Assembly (NCBI GenBank): GCA_003427395.1
Contig: BFEA01000549.1
Coordinates: 662,380 to 725,888 of the forward strand
Origin: Chara braunii
Lineage: Eukaryota > Streptophyta > Charophyceae > Charales > Characeae
DNA: 63,509 nucleotides
Direction of reading: 5' to 3'
Shown: positions 32,927-43,882 of the stretch, piece by piece
Layout: each line of letters starts with the position of its first letter
How positions within the stretch are numbered: position 1 is the stretch's first letter
Notes under the pieces: model-generated
Told to the model about the DNA's origin: nothing
The model's input: only the letters and a program-made list of their open reading frames with translations
The model's database searches: none
Translations under genes and position numbers: made by a program

Positions 32927-33063
32927 TGCCACGTCAGCAGGCCACGTCAGCAGACCACGTCAGCAGGCCACGTCCGTGGACCACGTCAGCAGGCCACGTC
33001 AGCAGGCCACGTCAACCGATAGCAGTGCCACGTCAGCAGCAGGGAGTACCACGTCAGCAGGCC
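32927..33063 (-). promoter_or_regulatory. ACGT-core motif array in E2 (about 9 copies)
   Basis: CCACGTCAGCA is repeated at about 15-20 bp spacing; some copies are altered (CCACGTCCGTGG, CCACGTCAACC). On the other strand it reads TGCTGACGTGG. The core TGACGTGGC is the known bZIP hexamer/G-box hybrid site of plants. It lies between PBS and coding region. Confidence 0.75.
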
Positions 33064-33465
33064 CCCGACCTGGTCTATGCTTTTGCGCTCGAAAACAACT
33101 GTCACGGACCAGAAGTCCGGGGAAACGGACGAGGCCTATCAGGCCCGAGCAGAGATCAGCATCGGCCGAAAGTGGTCGTGGTCGTGGCGGCAACGCCAAC
33201 CGACCAATCTAGCGAGGCCTTGTCTGCCAATGAAGGGGACAGACTCGCAGCTGCCCGGGATGGTGGCCGCCCCGGCAAAGGCCTAGGACGCGACAAGACG
33301 AAGACAAACACCATATTTATCCCCGGGCCCGGCGCAGCAGCTTCAGCCCCATGGACCCACTACGACCAATCGGGAAACTGAGAACCACCGGGAGTGACTC
33401 GATGACACTCTCGACGCCTTCGGAACCGGTCGCTTCGCTGGTGACCGCCCTTCGTTCCGAGGCAC

Positions 33466-34498
33466 ATGTGGAAGTCGATAGTCCTCCTCTTTTATGAGGA
33501 CTATGCTGCTTGGCTCGTTCCTACGCTGGGTTCTCATGCTCAAGGACAAGACATGTGTGCGGAATCTTCTCCGTCCGGCAGCGGTGACTTATCGTCTTCA
33601 AGTGATTCTTCACGGGATTCGGTGCGCGAGTTCAACATAGAGGTATTGGACCCGCTCACGTCTGAGGATTTCGCATGGCTTCCTCTCCCAACCACGGGCC
33701 GCTTGCCGGGACCACAATGCGCAACAATATGCGCTCGTCTTCACGTGTACTTATCCTTCTATGCACCACCAACTTCGCCGATGGATAACGGAGTTGTGGT
33801 GGGGGACATCCTTGCTTATGTCACCAAGGTGGCCCGCGAGTTTTGCACGCAGCGGTACGATGACAACAACGCGCCGCTCCTTTATGTCCGCATCCAAGTT
33901 GGGCAAGCGTCCTGCAGCGCTTGCTGGATAGTGAAGCGACTCGCAATTTCATGAGCCAAGCCTTTATGCAAAGGGCTGGCCTTGGCGCACAAGTTCGGAG
34001 GAAGGCAAACCCGACGGCGATCAAGTTGGCGGACGAAAGGACGCAACAACTTATCGACCGTTACTTCGAGGCCGCACTGGGGTATTTCACACCTCATGCA
34101 TGCGAACTGGTGACGTTCGACATTTCGGACACGGACTTCGATATCATTTCGGGAATGCCTTGGCTTGCAAGTGCGGATCACATGGTTAACTTCCACCGGC
34201 GGACTCTTACCATTCGGGACGCCTTGGCGCCGAAGTGTCGTGTACTATTTCTCTTCCGCACCCTTCGATTCGATGCTACGTGGGGACGGCCAAGTCGATT
34301 CTTCCCCCACGGCCTTGTCTTCGGACCCCAGTGTGGTCCGGTTGCTTGACGAGTTCACCGACATCTTTTGGTGTGGTGCCGGATCGGCCGATCTCTCACG
34401 AGATTATTCTTGAGGCCGGTGTCGTGCCGCCGAAAGGCTGCATTTACCGCAGCTACGACAATAGACCGACCGAATACTTGGTACACTTTGCGTACTGA
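33466..34498 (+). pseudogene. E2 protease and truncated RT
   Basis: A linker frame (33466-33954) leads into a protease at 33921-34349 in another frame. The active-site context is LLDSEATRNFMS, with Asp at 33927, where the family has D-S-G, so the Gly is lost. The IISGMPWL flap follows at about 34145. A further frame change leads into the usual pre-RT and RT start (LLDEFTDIF; ISHEIILEAGVVPPKGCIYR), which stops at about 34450 and is joined to a short unrelated-looking tail. This fits a deletion of most of RT, RNase H and integrase. Confidence 0.8.
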
Positions 34499-34592
34499 TG
34501 CAGGGCAAGCCGGTATCTTCGGCTCCACGTCGCACCCGCGACCAGGTTCCACCTTGATCGTCAGCTTCGCCCTCGACCTGGCTTGATTTCAT

Positions 34593-34604
34593 AAGCAGGG
34601 GGGG
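34593..34604 (+). promoter_or_regulatory. E2 polypurine tract
   Basis: AAGCAGGGGGGG lies directly before the right LTR start at 34605. Confidence 0.8.
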
Positions 34605-36143
34605 TGTTACATTCTGCGCCTGCAACAGGCTGCACGGGCCATTTTCAGGCCCGTGTCGTTTTCAGCGCGGAAGCCTGAAAACGAGGGCCTACAGGCTTAC
34701 ATGCCCTGTGTCGTTTCAGCCTAAAAGCCTGAAAACAGGGGCCTACAGACCCTGTGTTGTGTCGGCCGAAATCAGGGCCTTTCCGGCCCCGAGTCTTTTC
34801 AGCCTGAAATTGAGGGCCATTTTCAGTCCCTCATCAGTTTGACCTGCCCTGAAACTAGGGCACCAGACCAGGGTTTTAGCTCAGGCCATTTTTGGCCTAT
34901 TTTCAAGACAACCTTTGTGTGAGCTTCAACCTTAGGGTTTGGCACGTTTTGGCATTGGCAAGAGCAGCCTCCTGGACGGGCCAGCACTATATAAGACTGG
35001 CCCGCGCTGCAGGCTGCAGGTAGTGGGGAGGTAGTTCCTAGGTACTTCCCAGACACTTCACGTGCAGTTCACGGGGAAGAAGGCAGTCAGTAGTCTTCAG
35101 GATTCGGCACCGGCACTCTGGAGGATCGCTGAAGGAGTAGTAGTAGCGTTAGCTGTAGTCTTCAGCGCTGGGCGCCATAGCAGCTAGGGTAGTAATAGAG
35201 AGAGAGAGATTGGGCGGAGGCCAGAGGGAATTACCTGCAGCACAGCGGCATCTTCATAGGTTAGTACCTGGCACATGAGAGAGAGAGTTCTTCTTCTTCC
35301 TCTTCTCAGTCCACCATCTCCCTCTCACCCTCTCGCTACCTCGCAGCAGCACTCTGGAGGAGCGCTGCAGGAGTAGTAGTAGCGTTAGCTGTAATCTTCA
35401 GTGCTGGGAGCCATAGCAGCTAGGGTAGTAATATATAGAGAGAGATTGGGCGGAGGCGAGAGGGACTTACCTGCAGCGCCATGGCTCCAGCTCCATCTTC
35501 GAGGTACCTGCAGCACAGCGCCGTCTTCACAGATTAGTACCTGACACATGAGAGAGAGAGTTCTTCTTCTTCCTCTTCTCAGTCCACCATCCCCCTCTCA
35601 CCCTCTCACTACCTGACTTCACTGCATCAGCAGACTACGAGAAAAAGGGAGAGGTTGGTGACATTTTGGATCCAGACTCGACATTTGGGCTTCAAACATT
35701 TTGACGAACGATTATTTGGGACTTGTGACAAAGACTTGGTGTTAACGACATTCCCATCTCTCCCCCTCTTCTTCGTTTGTTCCCCTCCTCTTCGTCTGTG
35801 CATGATCAGGGCCTGGCGCTGTTCTTCCTGTGTATAGCGCCAGGTCTCTTCACACCTTGTGATGAGAATGATGTATGTTTAATCTGCATCGCAACATTGA
35901 ATGGGCTAGTCATTGATATTCTAGCATTGTGCTACGCTATCTGCACTACGTGATAGAGGTCAGTCTCGGTCAGGTCAGGACTTGTATTTAAGTCTTCCAC
36001 TGCGCTGAAAAGTGTCGTTTTGTATGTATCGGAATGCGCATTGCTTGTTGAGATTTCACATGCACTGCATTGTCCATTCAGTCCTGTTCGTCACATTGCG
36101 GATCCTCGGTTTGTATGTACATCGCCCAACTGGGCATGTAACA
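34605..36143 (+). repeat. E2 right LTR (1539 bp) with internal duplication
   Basis: It matches the left LTR but carries a tandem duplication of about 240 bp: 35107-35343 and 35344-35590 both run from a CACTCTGGAGGA block through the GTAGTAGTAGCGTTAGCTGTA block to the CACCCTCTC block. This explains most of the length difference between the two LTRs. Confidence 0.88.
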
Positions 36144-36148
36144 CTTAC

Positions 36149-36596
36149 GCACTTATCCTGTTTTCCACGCCTCCAAGCTTGCACCTTTCAGGGAAACAGA
36201 TCAGTTTCCCTCTCGTCGCTCAATGCTGCCCCCAACCATGGATGGAGAGGTCGACATCGACGACATCGTCGACCACTAGGAAATGCCGGTTCCAAGACGG
36301 ACAGGCAGGGGACGTCCTCCAAAACCGAAGCTGCAGTACCGGGTTCGGTTTAGACATCATACTGATCCAAAGGAGGACCGATGGTGTACCAGGGAGGAAC
36401 TGATGCAGAACGCTCCTCAGGTTGTGGACGTCCTCCGAAACCGAAGCTGCAGTAACGGGTTCGGTTCAGACATCATGCTGATCCAAAGGAGGACCGATGG
36501 TTTACCGGGGAGGAACTGATGCAGACCGCTCCTCAGGTTGTGGCTCAATATGAAAAGTCTCGGCAGAAGGGAAAGTGCCAGATTATTGAAGACTGA
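36149..36596 (+). pseudogene. E1 integrase C-terminus and chromo-like tail
   Basis: The frame resumes after E2 as RTYPVFHASKLAPF, the conserved PVFHVSKLKP element after the integrase barrel, and is continuous with the sequence before 30826 once one CTTAC is removed. A TAG lies at about 36273. The tail PKLQYRVRFRHHTD..EDRWCTREELM is chromodomain-like (aromatic, V-R-F, then W..EEL), as in chromoviruses, but the match is loose. A 116-bp tandem duplication (36311-36426 and 36427-36542) repeats most of this tail out of frame. It ends at TGA 36594. Confidence 0.7.
36311..36542 (+). repeat. 116-bp tandem duplication in the chromo-like tail
   Basis: GACGTCCTCC at 36311 recurs at 36427, and the copies match to CTCAGGTTGTGG. 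The period of 116 is not a multiple of three, so it shifts the reading frame. Confidence 0.9.
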
Positions 36597-36621
36597 ACTT
36601 CTCAGAGGACTAGCGAAGTAT

Positions 36622-36632
36622 GGAGGAGGGAA
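36622..36632 (+). promoter_or_regulatory. E1 polypurine tract
   Basis: GGAGGAGGGAA lies immediately before the right LTR start (TGCGATGCAC at 36633). It primes plus-strand DNA synthesis. Confidence 0.85.
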
Positions 36633-37524
36633 TGCGATGCACAAGGCCTCGATACATCCTACTGGGCCCTATTTTCAGCACATTCGGCCGCCCTAAATGA
36701 AGGCAGGCTCGACCGAGGCCTGTAGGCTAATTTTGGGGTCACCACGCAACTGGGGAAATTCAGGCAATTGCGCAGCGCCAGTTGGTTGAGAGCGCCCAGG
36801 CCCAGGCTACCTCTTTCAAATGTAACTGAGGCAGGCCCTGGGCCAGATTCGCAATAGAGACTCGACACAGGCCGCGGGCAGTTGGATACGGGCAACCACC
36901 ACAGGCCCAGAGCCTGATTTGTTTGGACTGGGGCTCAGCCCCTCTGGGCCTACCAAAAGCTTCCGGGCCGAGGCCCAGAACAGCCAAGCTGCACGCAAGC
37001 GGGCAGGCCACTTCCATTTAGGAAAGTGCCTGCCCACGCATTTGGCATTCGGGCACTGGCTGCATGCTGCGCAAGCGCTGCTGTGCTAATGCTGGCCAGC
37101 GCTCATGCGCTCACGGGCGAGCTAGAAGGAGCAGGCAGCCATAGCCGAGTTGCGCTGCTGTATGCTGGATGGGGCGCATGGTGGTCCTTGGGTGCATGTC
37201 GCATATGTGCGTTGGGGAACGAGGTTGTGAGTGATATGAGAGACATACCTGGTGCTTGAAGCGTACGGCATTGTCCGAGATCTGGTTGTACTTCGGGGAG
37301 TTGTTGACGTCATCGGCGACATTGTAGATAGGCTAGGTAGGATCTGCCATTTGTAGTCTGGGCGCCGAGCCCTAGATAGGATATCGACATTGGTTCTTCG
37401 TTGATGATGATGATATTATTCCAGCACTATTAATTATGAGCTTTTGCTGTATTCTGATTTTGTGGAACTCGTGATGCAATTCTGCTATTGGTTCGAGGTC
37501 ACGACTATCTGGTCTGAAGTTCGT
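36633..37524 (+). repeat. E1 right LTR, interrupted (rest at 57225-57248)
   Basis: It aligns with the left LTR from its TG start to GAAGTTCG at about 37523, where element G is inserted. The last 24 bases (CGCTATTGCTCATC...TTGCA) follow G at 57225-57248. The intact left LTR at 24236-24264 gives the empty-site sequence. Confidence 0.9.
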
Positions 37525-40288
37525 TGTCGGTGCGAATACCCTTACAAGGGTATCCGCCCTGGTTTGTGTTGGTAACAAAAAATAAGTTGATTTAAAGGTT
37601 AGGTATGCCGCAGAAGGCGTGGTTGTGTCTGTGGTTTACGTTGACTAAGACGGTTGATTAGAGCAGAGAGTGTGTGAGCACGGGAACTTGAGGCGCGCGT
37701 GATCCTTTTTATTTGTTGATGATTGTGAAAGTCGGCGTTGGCCGTTGGCCAGATTTTTATATTTCTGATTAAATTAGGATTAAAAAGATTATGTCCCGTG
37801 CTTGGGGTGCCTGCCTGTGACCGGTGCGTACAGAGGGCGGCATCGACAACTGTGTGATTTTGAGGACATTTCGGTGGATCTGCGCGTCGCTCGGGTTATT
37901 TTAGGTGTTCTGGTGCGAATACCCTTACAAGGGTATCCGCCCTGGTTTGTGTAGGTAACAAAAAATAAGTTGATTTAAAGGTTAGGTATGCCGCACAAGG
38001 CGTGGTTGCGTCTGTGGTTTACGTTGACTAAGACGGTTCATTAGAGCAGAGAGTGTGCGCGGCCCGTTGGGACGCAAAAGAGGTCGGGGACTGCAAGGGC
38101 CAGCGACACGAAACCCTTCCCCATTTCGGGTTTTCAAAGTTCTCATTTGAATATCTGTTACCACCACTAAGATCTGTACGGCGACCGTGCCACCAAGGCT
38201 CATGTTATAGCCTGTAGTGGGGTTGCGCCCCCGAGCCTATGATCTGTTATAAGGAATCAAAAAGGTGGTGTGCTCTGCCTAGACAGAGCGGGACGAGGCA
38301 GAAACTCTTAAGGGAAAGCTCGCGATGATACTAAGTGCAAAACGGGTTGTCGGACCCAGGCCTGAGCCGCTTGAGGTACTGCGTGCAAATTGCTTATTGG
38401 GCCTAGGTATAGCTGACGGAAGAAATCTGTCGGGACGATTCATTCAATAGCTAGCTCCCTCCGGCCTTTCCCTTCAAGTTTGGCTACGAGTCGAGGATAG
38501 TAGTTTGGTCCGCTGCGGAGTCTCCCACCACCTAGTACTGTCGATAACAACGCTAGCCGAAACAAAAAGGGGGCGAGTGAGGCCAGCGGGGGTAGGAAAC
38601 GGGGGAGAAGAAACGAACCTAACTGGGTTTCCGGGCCGAGTACATCATCATCGGAGATGGCGAGGAGCTAGTCGGGGTGCAGCAGGAAAAAGGTAACATT
38701 TGACAACGGAATCGGGCGCACAGTGAGGTGGTTTTGGGGATTTGGGCCAAGGTGGGAGCTATGGCGAAGTTAGTTTTGGTATTAAAGCAGTAAAATGAGT
38801 GGTAACGAAGAAAGGCCGTGCGCGGAGTTATGGCGGAAGAAGGAAAGAAGTAGAGAGGAGCGAACATATCCCACTCGGTTGTGAATAGAATCGAGTGAGG
38901 GGAGGTTCGAAATTGGGGTTTGGGGATAAGGCGACTCGGATAGCAGAGTTAGATGTAGTAGAAAGTTAATAGGAAAAGAGTTAGTAAAGAAAGTAAATGC
39001 GCCGAGGCAGAGAAGGAGACGGCTATGGCAACGTCGAAAAGACATGGTTACCTACTCCTTGGTGAAAACAGACGAACCGAGGTTCGTTTCTAAGGTTCTC
39101 CTACCTCGCAAGATGATTAACGGAGTCAGATTCCGCGTCAGAGTCATAGCGTCGAGGCTACGTGAGCTATGGGCTGCGCACATGTGGGAGGGACAATTAA
39201 TCTCTCCGTGATCTAGTGGGAGATTCAGTCGATGTTGCTCATCCGTTTGATCAGAGTTGCAAGGGCGGTGCTAGGCAATGGAGGGAGAAGGGATGAGCGG
39301 GGGTGAAGATTGGCTGGCTCTGCCGTTTCCCGACCGTTCTTGGTAAACGATGGTAGGATCCCGGGTTTTTTAGTAGGACGACTTCAACTACGGGGTCGGA
39401 TTTAAGAGGTTAGTTGTTAGTACTAGCTACCTGGGAAGAATGAGGGCAATTTACTTCCGAGTTATTGTGGAAATTTCATCACGATCTTTTTTGCACTTCC
39501 TTCAGATGGGACTAGCGTGGTGCTAACAACAAGGGTCAAGGACTTACCTGTTGGCGGGTACGCTATCTATTTCATAAGAGCGAAGTGGCGAGGCAATTGA
39601 ACGGCGAGCTTGGAGATTTGCCTAAAGGGACAGGCGCAAGACTAAAAGACTTGCCCACTGGCCAATGTAAGGGCCGACCCGTCAAAGTGAAGTTGCAGCG
39701 GACAGGCGGTAGAAAACTGCAGATTGGGTTGCTGGCCGTTATGACCATGGTCCCACCAGCCTATGCAATAGCAGGCTAACCACGAAGGTGCAGAGTAGCA
39801 GGCAGGCACGGGCACAACTGCGATGGGGATAAGTTTGTTGAAGCGGAGCCGCAAGCTAGTGAGTTTATTTGTGACCCTTACGCTTCGAATCGATAATTCT
39901 GCGGTGGAATGAGCTAGGTGAAGGGAGGTCTTTGCTGCGAATGGGAGTGTCGTCAGAAAGTCAACAGTTGGAGGTTGACGTCAGTTTGACCAGGCTGGTG
40001 GGCGATTCTGGCTACCATTGCGGGGCCCTTAGGCGAATGAAGGTACCAAGGCCCTCTCCTGGGAGTTAAGTCAGTCCCCTCCTTGTATATCGAGAGTCTC
40101 AAACCCCTACTTCTGCCCTTCTTATGTCTAGTCTGTGATGACGAGAGGAAGGCGGCAGGCGAGATTGTAACCCGTAGGACCACAACAAGACTCTGTGGGG
40201 AGTCAGCCCACCGATTGCGGGAGCTCTGCCAGAGCTCAGGAGGAGTTATGGAGGCAGGGAATTGAGAGGTAATCATTTGCTTTCCCTC

Positions 40289-40294
40289 TATAAA
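40289..40294 (+). promoter_or_regulatory. TATA box of G left LTR
   Basis: TATAAA in CTATAAACCCAGTTATAACC, conserved in all three giant LTRs. Confidence 0.5.
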
Positions 40295-40529
40295 CCCAGT
40301 TATAACCCTTATCTGTATTCCTTGTTACATTTTGGCTGAGTATACTGTTTGTATCCCTACTTTGACTTTCAGTTTGACTTCAGGACATGATTCAGACTAA
40401 GTAAAGGAATGTATGCGCAATNTCAGTTTCAGTTTCATTGTTCGTAGCCAGACTGGAAGCAGATTGTGGGGTTGCATCCGAGGGAAGGATGGGAGGAAGG
40501 CAGTGACTGCGTCTATCAAAGGCTGGGCA

Positions 40530-41255
40530 AGTCTCCATAAGTCTGGGGAGGCCCAGTGCTATGTTTATTTTGAATTGCCTGGAGAGCTAGACATGTTCCA
40601 TAAGTTTGGGTGGTCTGGTTGCTCTAACTTATGAGGGCTGACTGTGATTGACTTTCAGGGACCAAGCATGTTCCATAAGTTTGGGTGGCTTGGTCGCCTT
40701 GTTTACTTTGGGTTTCTTTCAAGTTTTTTTTGTTCTAAACGAGGAGGTCTGAGCATGTTACATAAGTTTGGGTGGCTCAGCCTCTTCCTGCTTTGGTTTT
40801 AAGAGAATGAACCAGGCTGAGGACCAGAGATGTTCCATAAGTTTGGGTGGTCTTGGTCCAACGCCACGCACATGCTGGAACGAAAAGGTTATAACTTGAC
40901 TATATTTTATTACTATCCTACTTATGAACAAGCTAGTCAGACAGGGTTCCATAAGTTTGGGTGGTCTGACTATAGCTTATCACCAACTGAAGAGAGTACT
41001 AATTAAGAATAAATTTGTGGTACGAAGGGGAAGACTGAATCTTGAGCTGAAGATCATCGGTTTAGTTATATGCTACCTCAGAAGACTAAGTGCAGAAAAT
41101 TATATAAAATTGGGATACTTAAACAGTTATGGCGACTAGGGTGGCCTAGTCATATGCCCAAAGAAGAGAAATGTTGTTGTGCCCTGTGTTTGTGTATACT
41201 CAATGGCTGAGCTAGACAAGTTCCATAAGTTTGGGTGGTCTAGCTTTATGCACTA
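40530..41255 (+). repeat. Hairpin array, G left LTR
   Basis: At least seven stem-loops share the loop ATGTTCCATAAGTTTGGGTG. Stems in order include GACCAAGC/GCTTGGTC (about 40662-40697), CTGAGC/GCTCAG (about 40749-40790, extended by GAGG/CCTC), GTCAGAC/GTCTGAC (about 40936-40970) and AGCTAGAC/GTCTAGCT (about 41211-41245). Each stem differs yet pairs. Confidence 0.87.
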
Positions 41256-41534
41256 TGTAAGTTGGGTATAAAGTGGTAAATCATTGACAGATTATGAACT
41301 ATTGTTTGACAAAATGACTTTGGGATGGTGAGAGTACTTACCTTTGTGGTTTGGTCTTGCATGTGGTTGAGTGAGATTTCTACTTAGTCTGAGTTTCAAC
41401 TTGATAGGTAGTTGCCTTAGAAGCTCGCCACGTGCTAGAGCCATAGGAGTTAGTTTCAAATTCCTGCATTTTCTGAGCTAAGTTTATTTTTACTTAGGTC
41501 AATTTCTGCATTTTCTGGGATCTTTTGTTATACT

Positions 41535-42100
41535 TGGCTTTGTATAAATTTTAGTAAGCTACTTTCTCTACGGGAAGCTCTGCCGAAATTTCTACAAAAC
41601 TGGGGAGTTAGTCAGATTTTTGTCTTTTTCAGGGTCCAATTTTTTTGACTTTTTGGCAAAGTAAAAATGTGGAAAGCCTCCTTTTCTAAAGGGAGTGCTG
41701 CCCAAATTTTTGCTAATTCAGGGAGTTAGACAAAATTGGACCTTGAGAAGTCAAAGTCATTTTAGATTATGAACTTAGCTTTGTATAAATCTTGGATTAA
41801 CACTCTTCCAAGGGAGTGCTGCCAAAATTTCTACAAATCTAAGGAGTTAGTTAGATTTTGTCTTAGTTAAACTCATATCTTGTTTCTTAGTTCATATCTG
41901 ACTTAGTATAAATCTGGGAAGTCTACCTTTCTAGAGGAAATATTGCCCAAATTTTTATTAATTCAGAAAGTTGGACAAAATTTGACTTTCCAGAATTACA
42001 GAATGTTTTTGTTTTCATATTTGTATTAGTATAAATTCAGAGAAGGCACTTCTTCTACGGGAAGCGCTGCCAAGGAATTATATTATATTTTAACAGGTGG
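41535..42100 (+). repeat. About 120-bp unit array, G left LTR (5 units)
   Basis: Five units repeat a CTACGGGAAGC or CTAAAGGGAG block, CTGCC(G/C)AAATTT, a short AT-rich piece and GGAGTTAG. Several units can pair CCAAATTTT with AAAATTGG. They alternate in two subtypes (GCCGAAATTTCTAC and GCCCAAATTTTTGC). Confidence 0.75.
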
Positions 42101-43864
42101 CAATCCTGGAAATCCACTCTTTATAAAGGAGATTCTGCCAGGGTCTACCTTTCTTTGGGCACTGGCTTAGAGGTAGGCTTAGACTGAGCTTGTAGAAGGG
42201 TCTTGGGTGAGAATGTGTTATGGAGCTGTATTCTCTATACACTTATGAATTTATCTTGTGGATTGACCTGTGTTGTGTTACAGGTCTTCTTGATCGATTG
42301 ATTCAGGATCTGGGCTAGATTCAGTTTGATCCTACAAGGATGATCTACTGTTATCACTGATAATAGGTCGGTTGTCGATTCGGTGGTTTACGATTCAACT
42401 CCAATCCACTCTTGCCACTCAACCTAAAGACTATACCCTGTGGTTTGAAATGTTTCACTGAGTTTTTACCGGGAGTTTATTGAATGACCATTTAACAAAG
42501 GTACTGAGTATTTTATTGCTGGAAGAATGCGCTAAGGTTGAGGTTTGTATGGCTAAAGTGAGGGGTGTGAGTGCAAAGAATGGTTGAAGTTGACCCCGTG
42601 TAGTACTTGGACTTTTGGTTGAATCTTTTATGTGATTGCAAGTATGTTCTGTGATTCAGAATTTGGATTTGACTGTCTGCGATCATATACACATATATGG
42701 CTGAGAGGAGTCCCACTTTGGTTGTGAGAAGTGATCGTCACATATTTATAACCCTCTCTATATATGTAAATACGTATGTCTTGAGTGTTTCGTGCGGCCT
42801 ACTGTGATCGCGTGTAAGGGTTAAACAAATTAAGTTTTTCGAGAGAAAAGGGACATCCCCTTTTATCCGTTGTTTTTGAAAATTTTCATGGTTGGAGTGT
42901 GTAGTCCGTGGCAGCCGTCAAAGTCAAACCCCTTCATCTCTCTCCAGGCCCTAGATGATGGAGTTGGTCTACAAGGCAATAAGAGAGGATTGCCACCACA
43001 CGTATGAACCTGTGTACCACGCACTCTCCGCAGGGTGCAGAAGAGGATGTGGTTCTCAACCGCACTTGGCGGTTGTCCAGCGTCGAGAAATTAATCCCTC
43101 AAGGCGCGTGTCAGCCGACACTTGAGTGCCGAATGCGACCCTCGAGATTAATGAGGACCGCAGGAGTATGGTTACTACATAGTGCGCCATCATTGTGACT
43201 GCTTGCGTATGCTTGCATTGCGAGTCGATATGAGATTAGAGTTGCGTGCGCGCGGTTTTATACTAAGTCTTGCGCGCGACGCCTGTCCGATTTCCGCATC
43301 GGAGAGTTATGGGATGGCTACTAAGGGATTAGGAATGTTGTTGCGTTGTTTATCCTATGTCGTTCAGTATATGTATGTGTAGGTGTGTGTGTTTTTATTT
43401 TTATGTTCTTTAGAGTGGCGTGCGCGTGCTGTGTGGGATGCGTCCTAGTCGACCGGCGACGGGTCGCGCTTGGGACCTCAGCCCCCCAAGGCGTTGGTTC
43501 GCGTGCGGGTCCGATATAGGTGTAAAACCGCACGTACTCCCTATACTACAGCGAACGAGAAACGCTGGACTGGTCCACCTCTGCGATTGCAGTTAATTAG
43601 CTTTCATATTGTGGAGTGGTAGCTCGGCGGGGATACGCCCACCGAAGGGAGGTGACAACTCCGGTAAGATGCAAGGAAGTCGTGCCTCGCGTAGGCCCTA
43701 TCCTGTCGTAGGGGCTGGCAAGAGGTATGGCTGGCGCACTCAGCCGGAGCAGCTTGCAGAAGCTCCATGTGTATTCGCGACGAGGATCAGACCGACTCCT
43801 GCGTGACGCGGTCGGGAGGGTCCCGCCCCGTTTTATGCGGTGCCGGACCGATGCGCTCGAAAGG

Positions 43865-43882
43865 TGGCGCCGTTGCCGAGGA
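43865..43882 (+). promoter_or_regulatory. G primer-binding site, Asp-tRNA
   Basis: TGGCGCCGTTGCCGAGGA matches the complement of the plant tRNA-Asp 3' end (TGGCGCCGTTGCCGGGG) with one mismatch. It is two bases after the left LTR end. It proves that the 6.3-kb unit to its left is an LTR. Confidence 0.9.

Larger units (their letters stand above)
30826..36143 (+). mobile_element. Element E2: internally deleted LTR retrotransposon nested in E1
   Basis: LTRs start TGTTACAT and end ATGTAACA (8-bp inverted ends), at 30826-32156 (1331 bp) and 34605-36143 (1539 bp). The flanking duplication CTTAC is perfect (30821-30825, 36144-36148). The internal region is only 2.4 kb: a PBS-like TGGTATC, an ACGT-motif array, a broken linker ORF, a protease and the first part of an RT joined to a short pol tail. 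RT catalytic core, RNase H and integrase are absent, so it is non-autonomous. A purine tract of G residues precedes the right LTR. It disrupts the E1 integrase. Confidence 0.92.
37525..43862 (+). repeat. G left LTR (6338 bp), rearranged at its start
   Basis: Its first 386 bp (37525-37910) correspond to the start of the right LTR, but the sequence then restarts at 37911 (TGGTGCGAATACCC) for about 145 bp before jumping at a GTGTGCGC microhomology (about 38056) to the part equivalent to 51421 in the right LTR. The right-LTR segment of about 570 bp (50853-51420) is missing here. From 38056 on the two LTRs run together to the end. The last bases read CTCGAAA rather than CTCGACA. Confidence 0.85.

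Noticed and set aside
37525-37910. Considered as a separate solo LTR or MITE next to the G left LTR
   Set aside because: It has no TSD of its own, ends abruptly where the second start begins, and matches the first 386 bp of the right LTR; a restart within one LTR explains it better.
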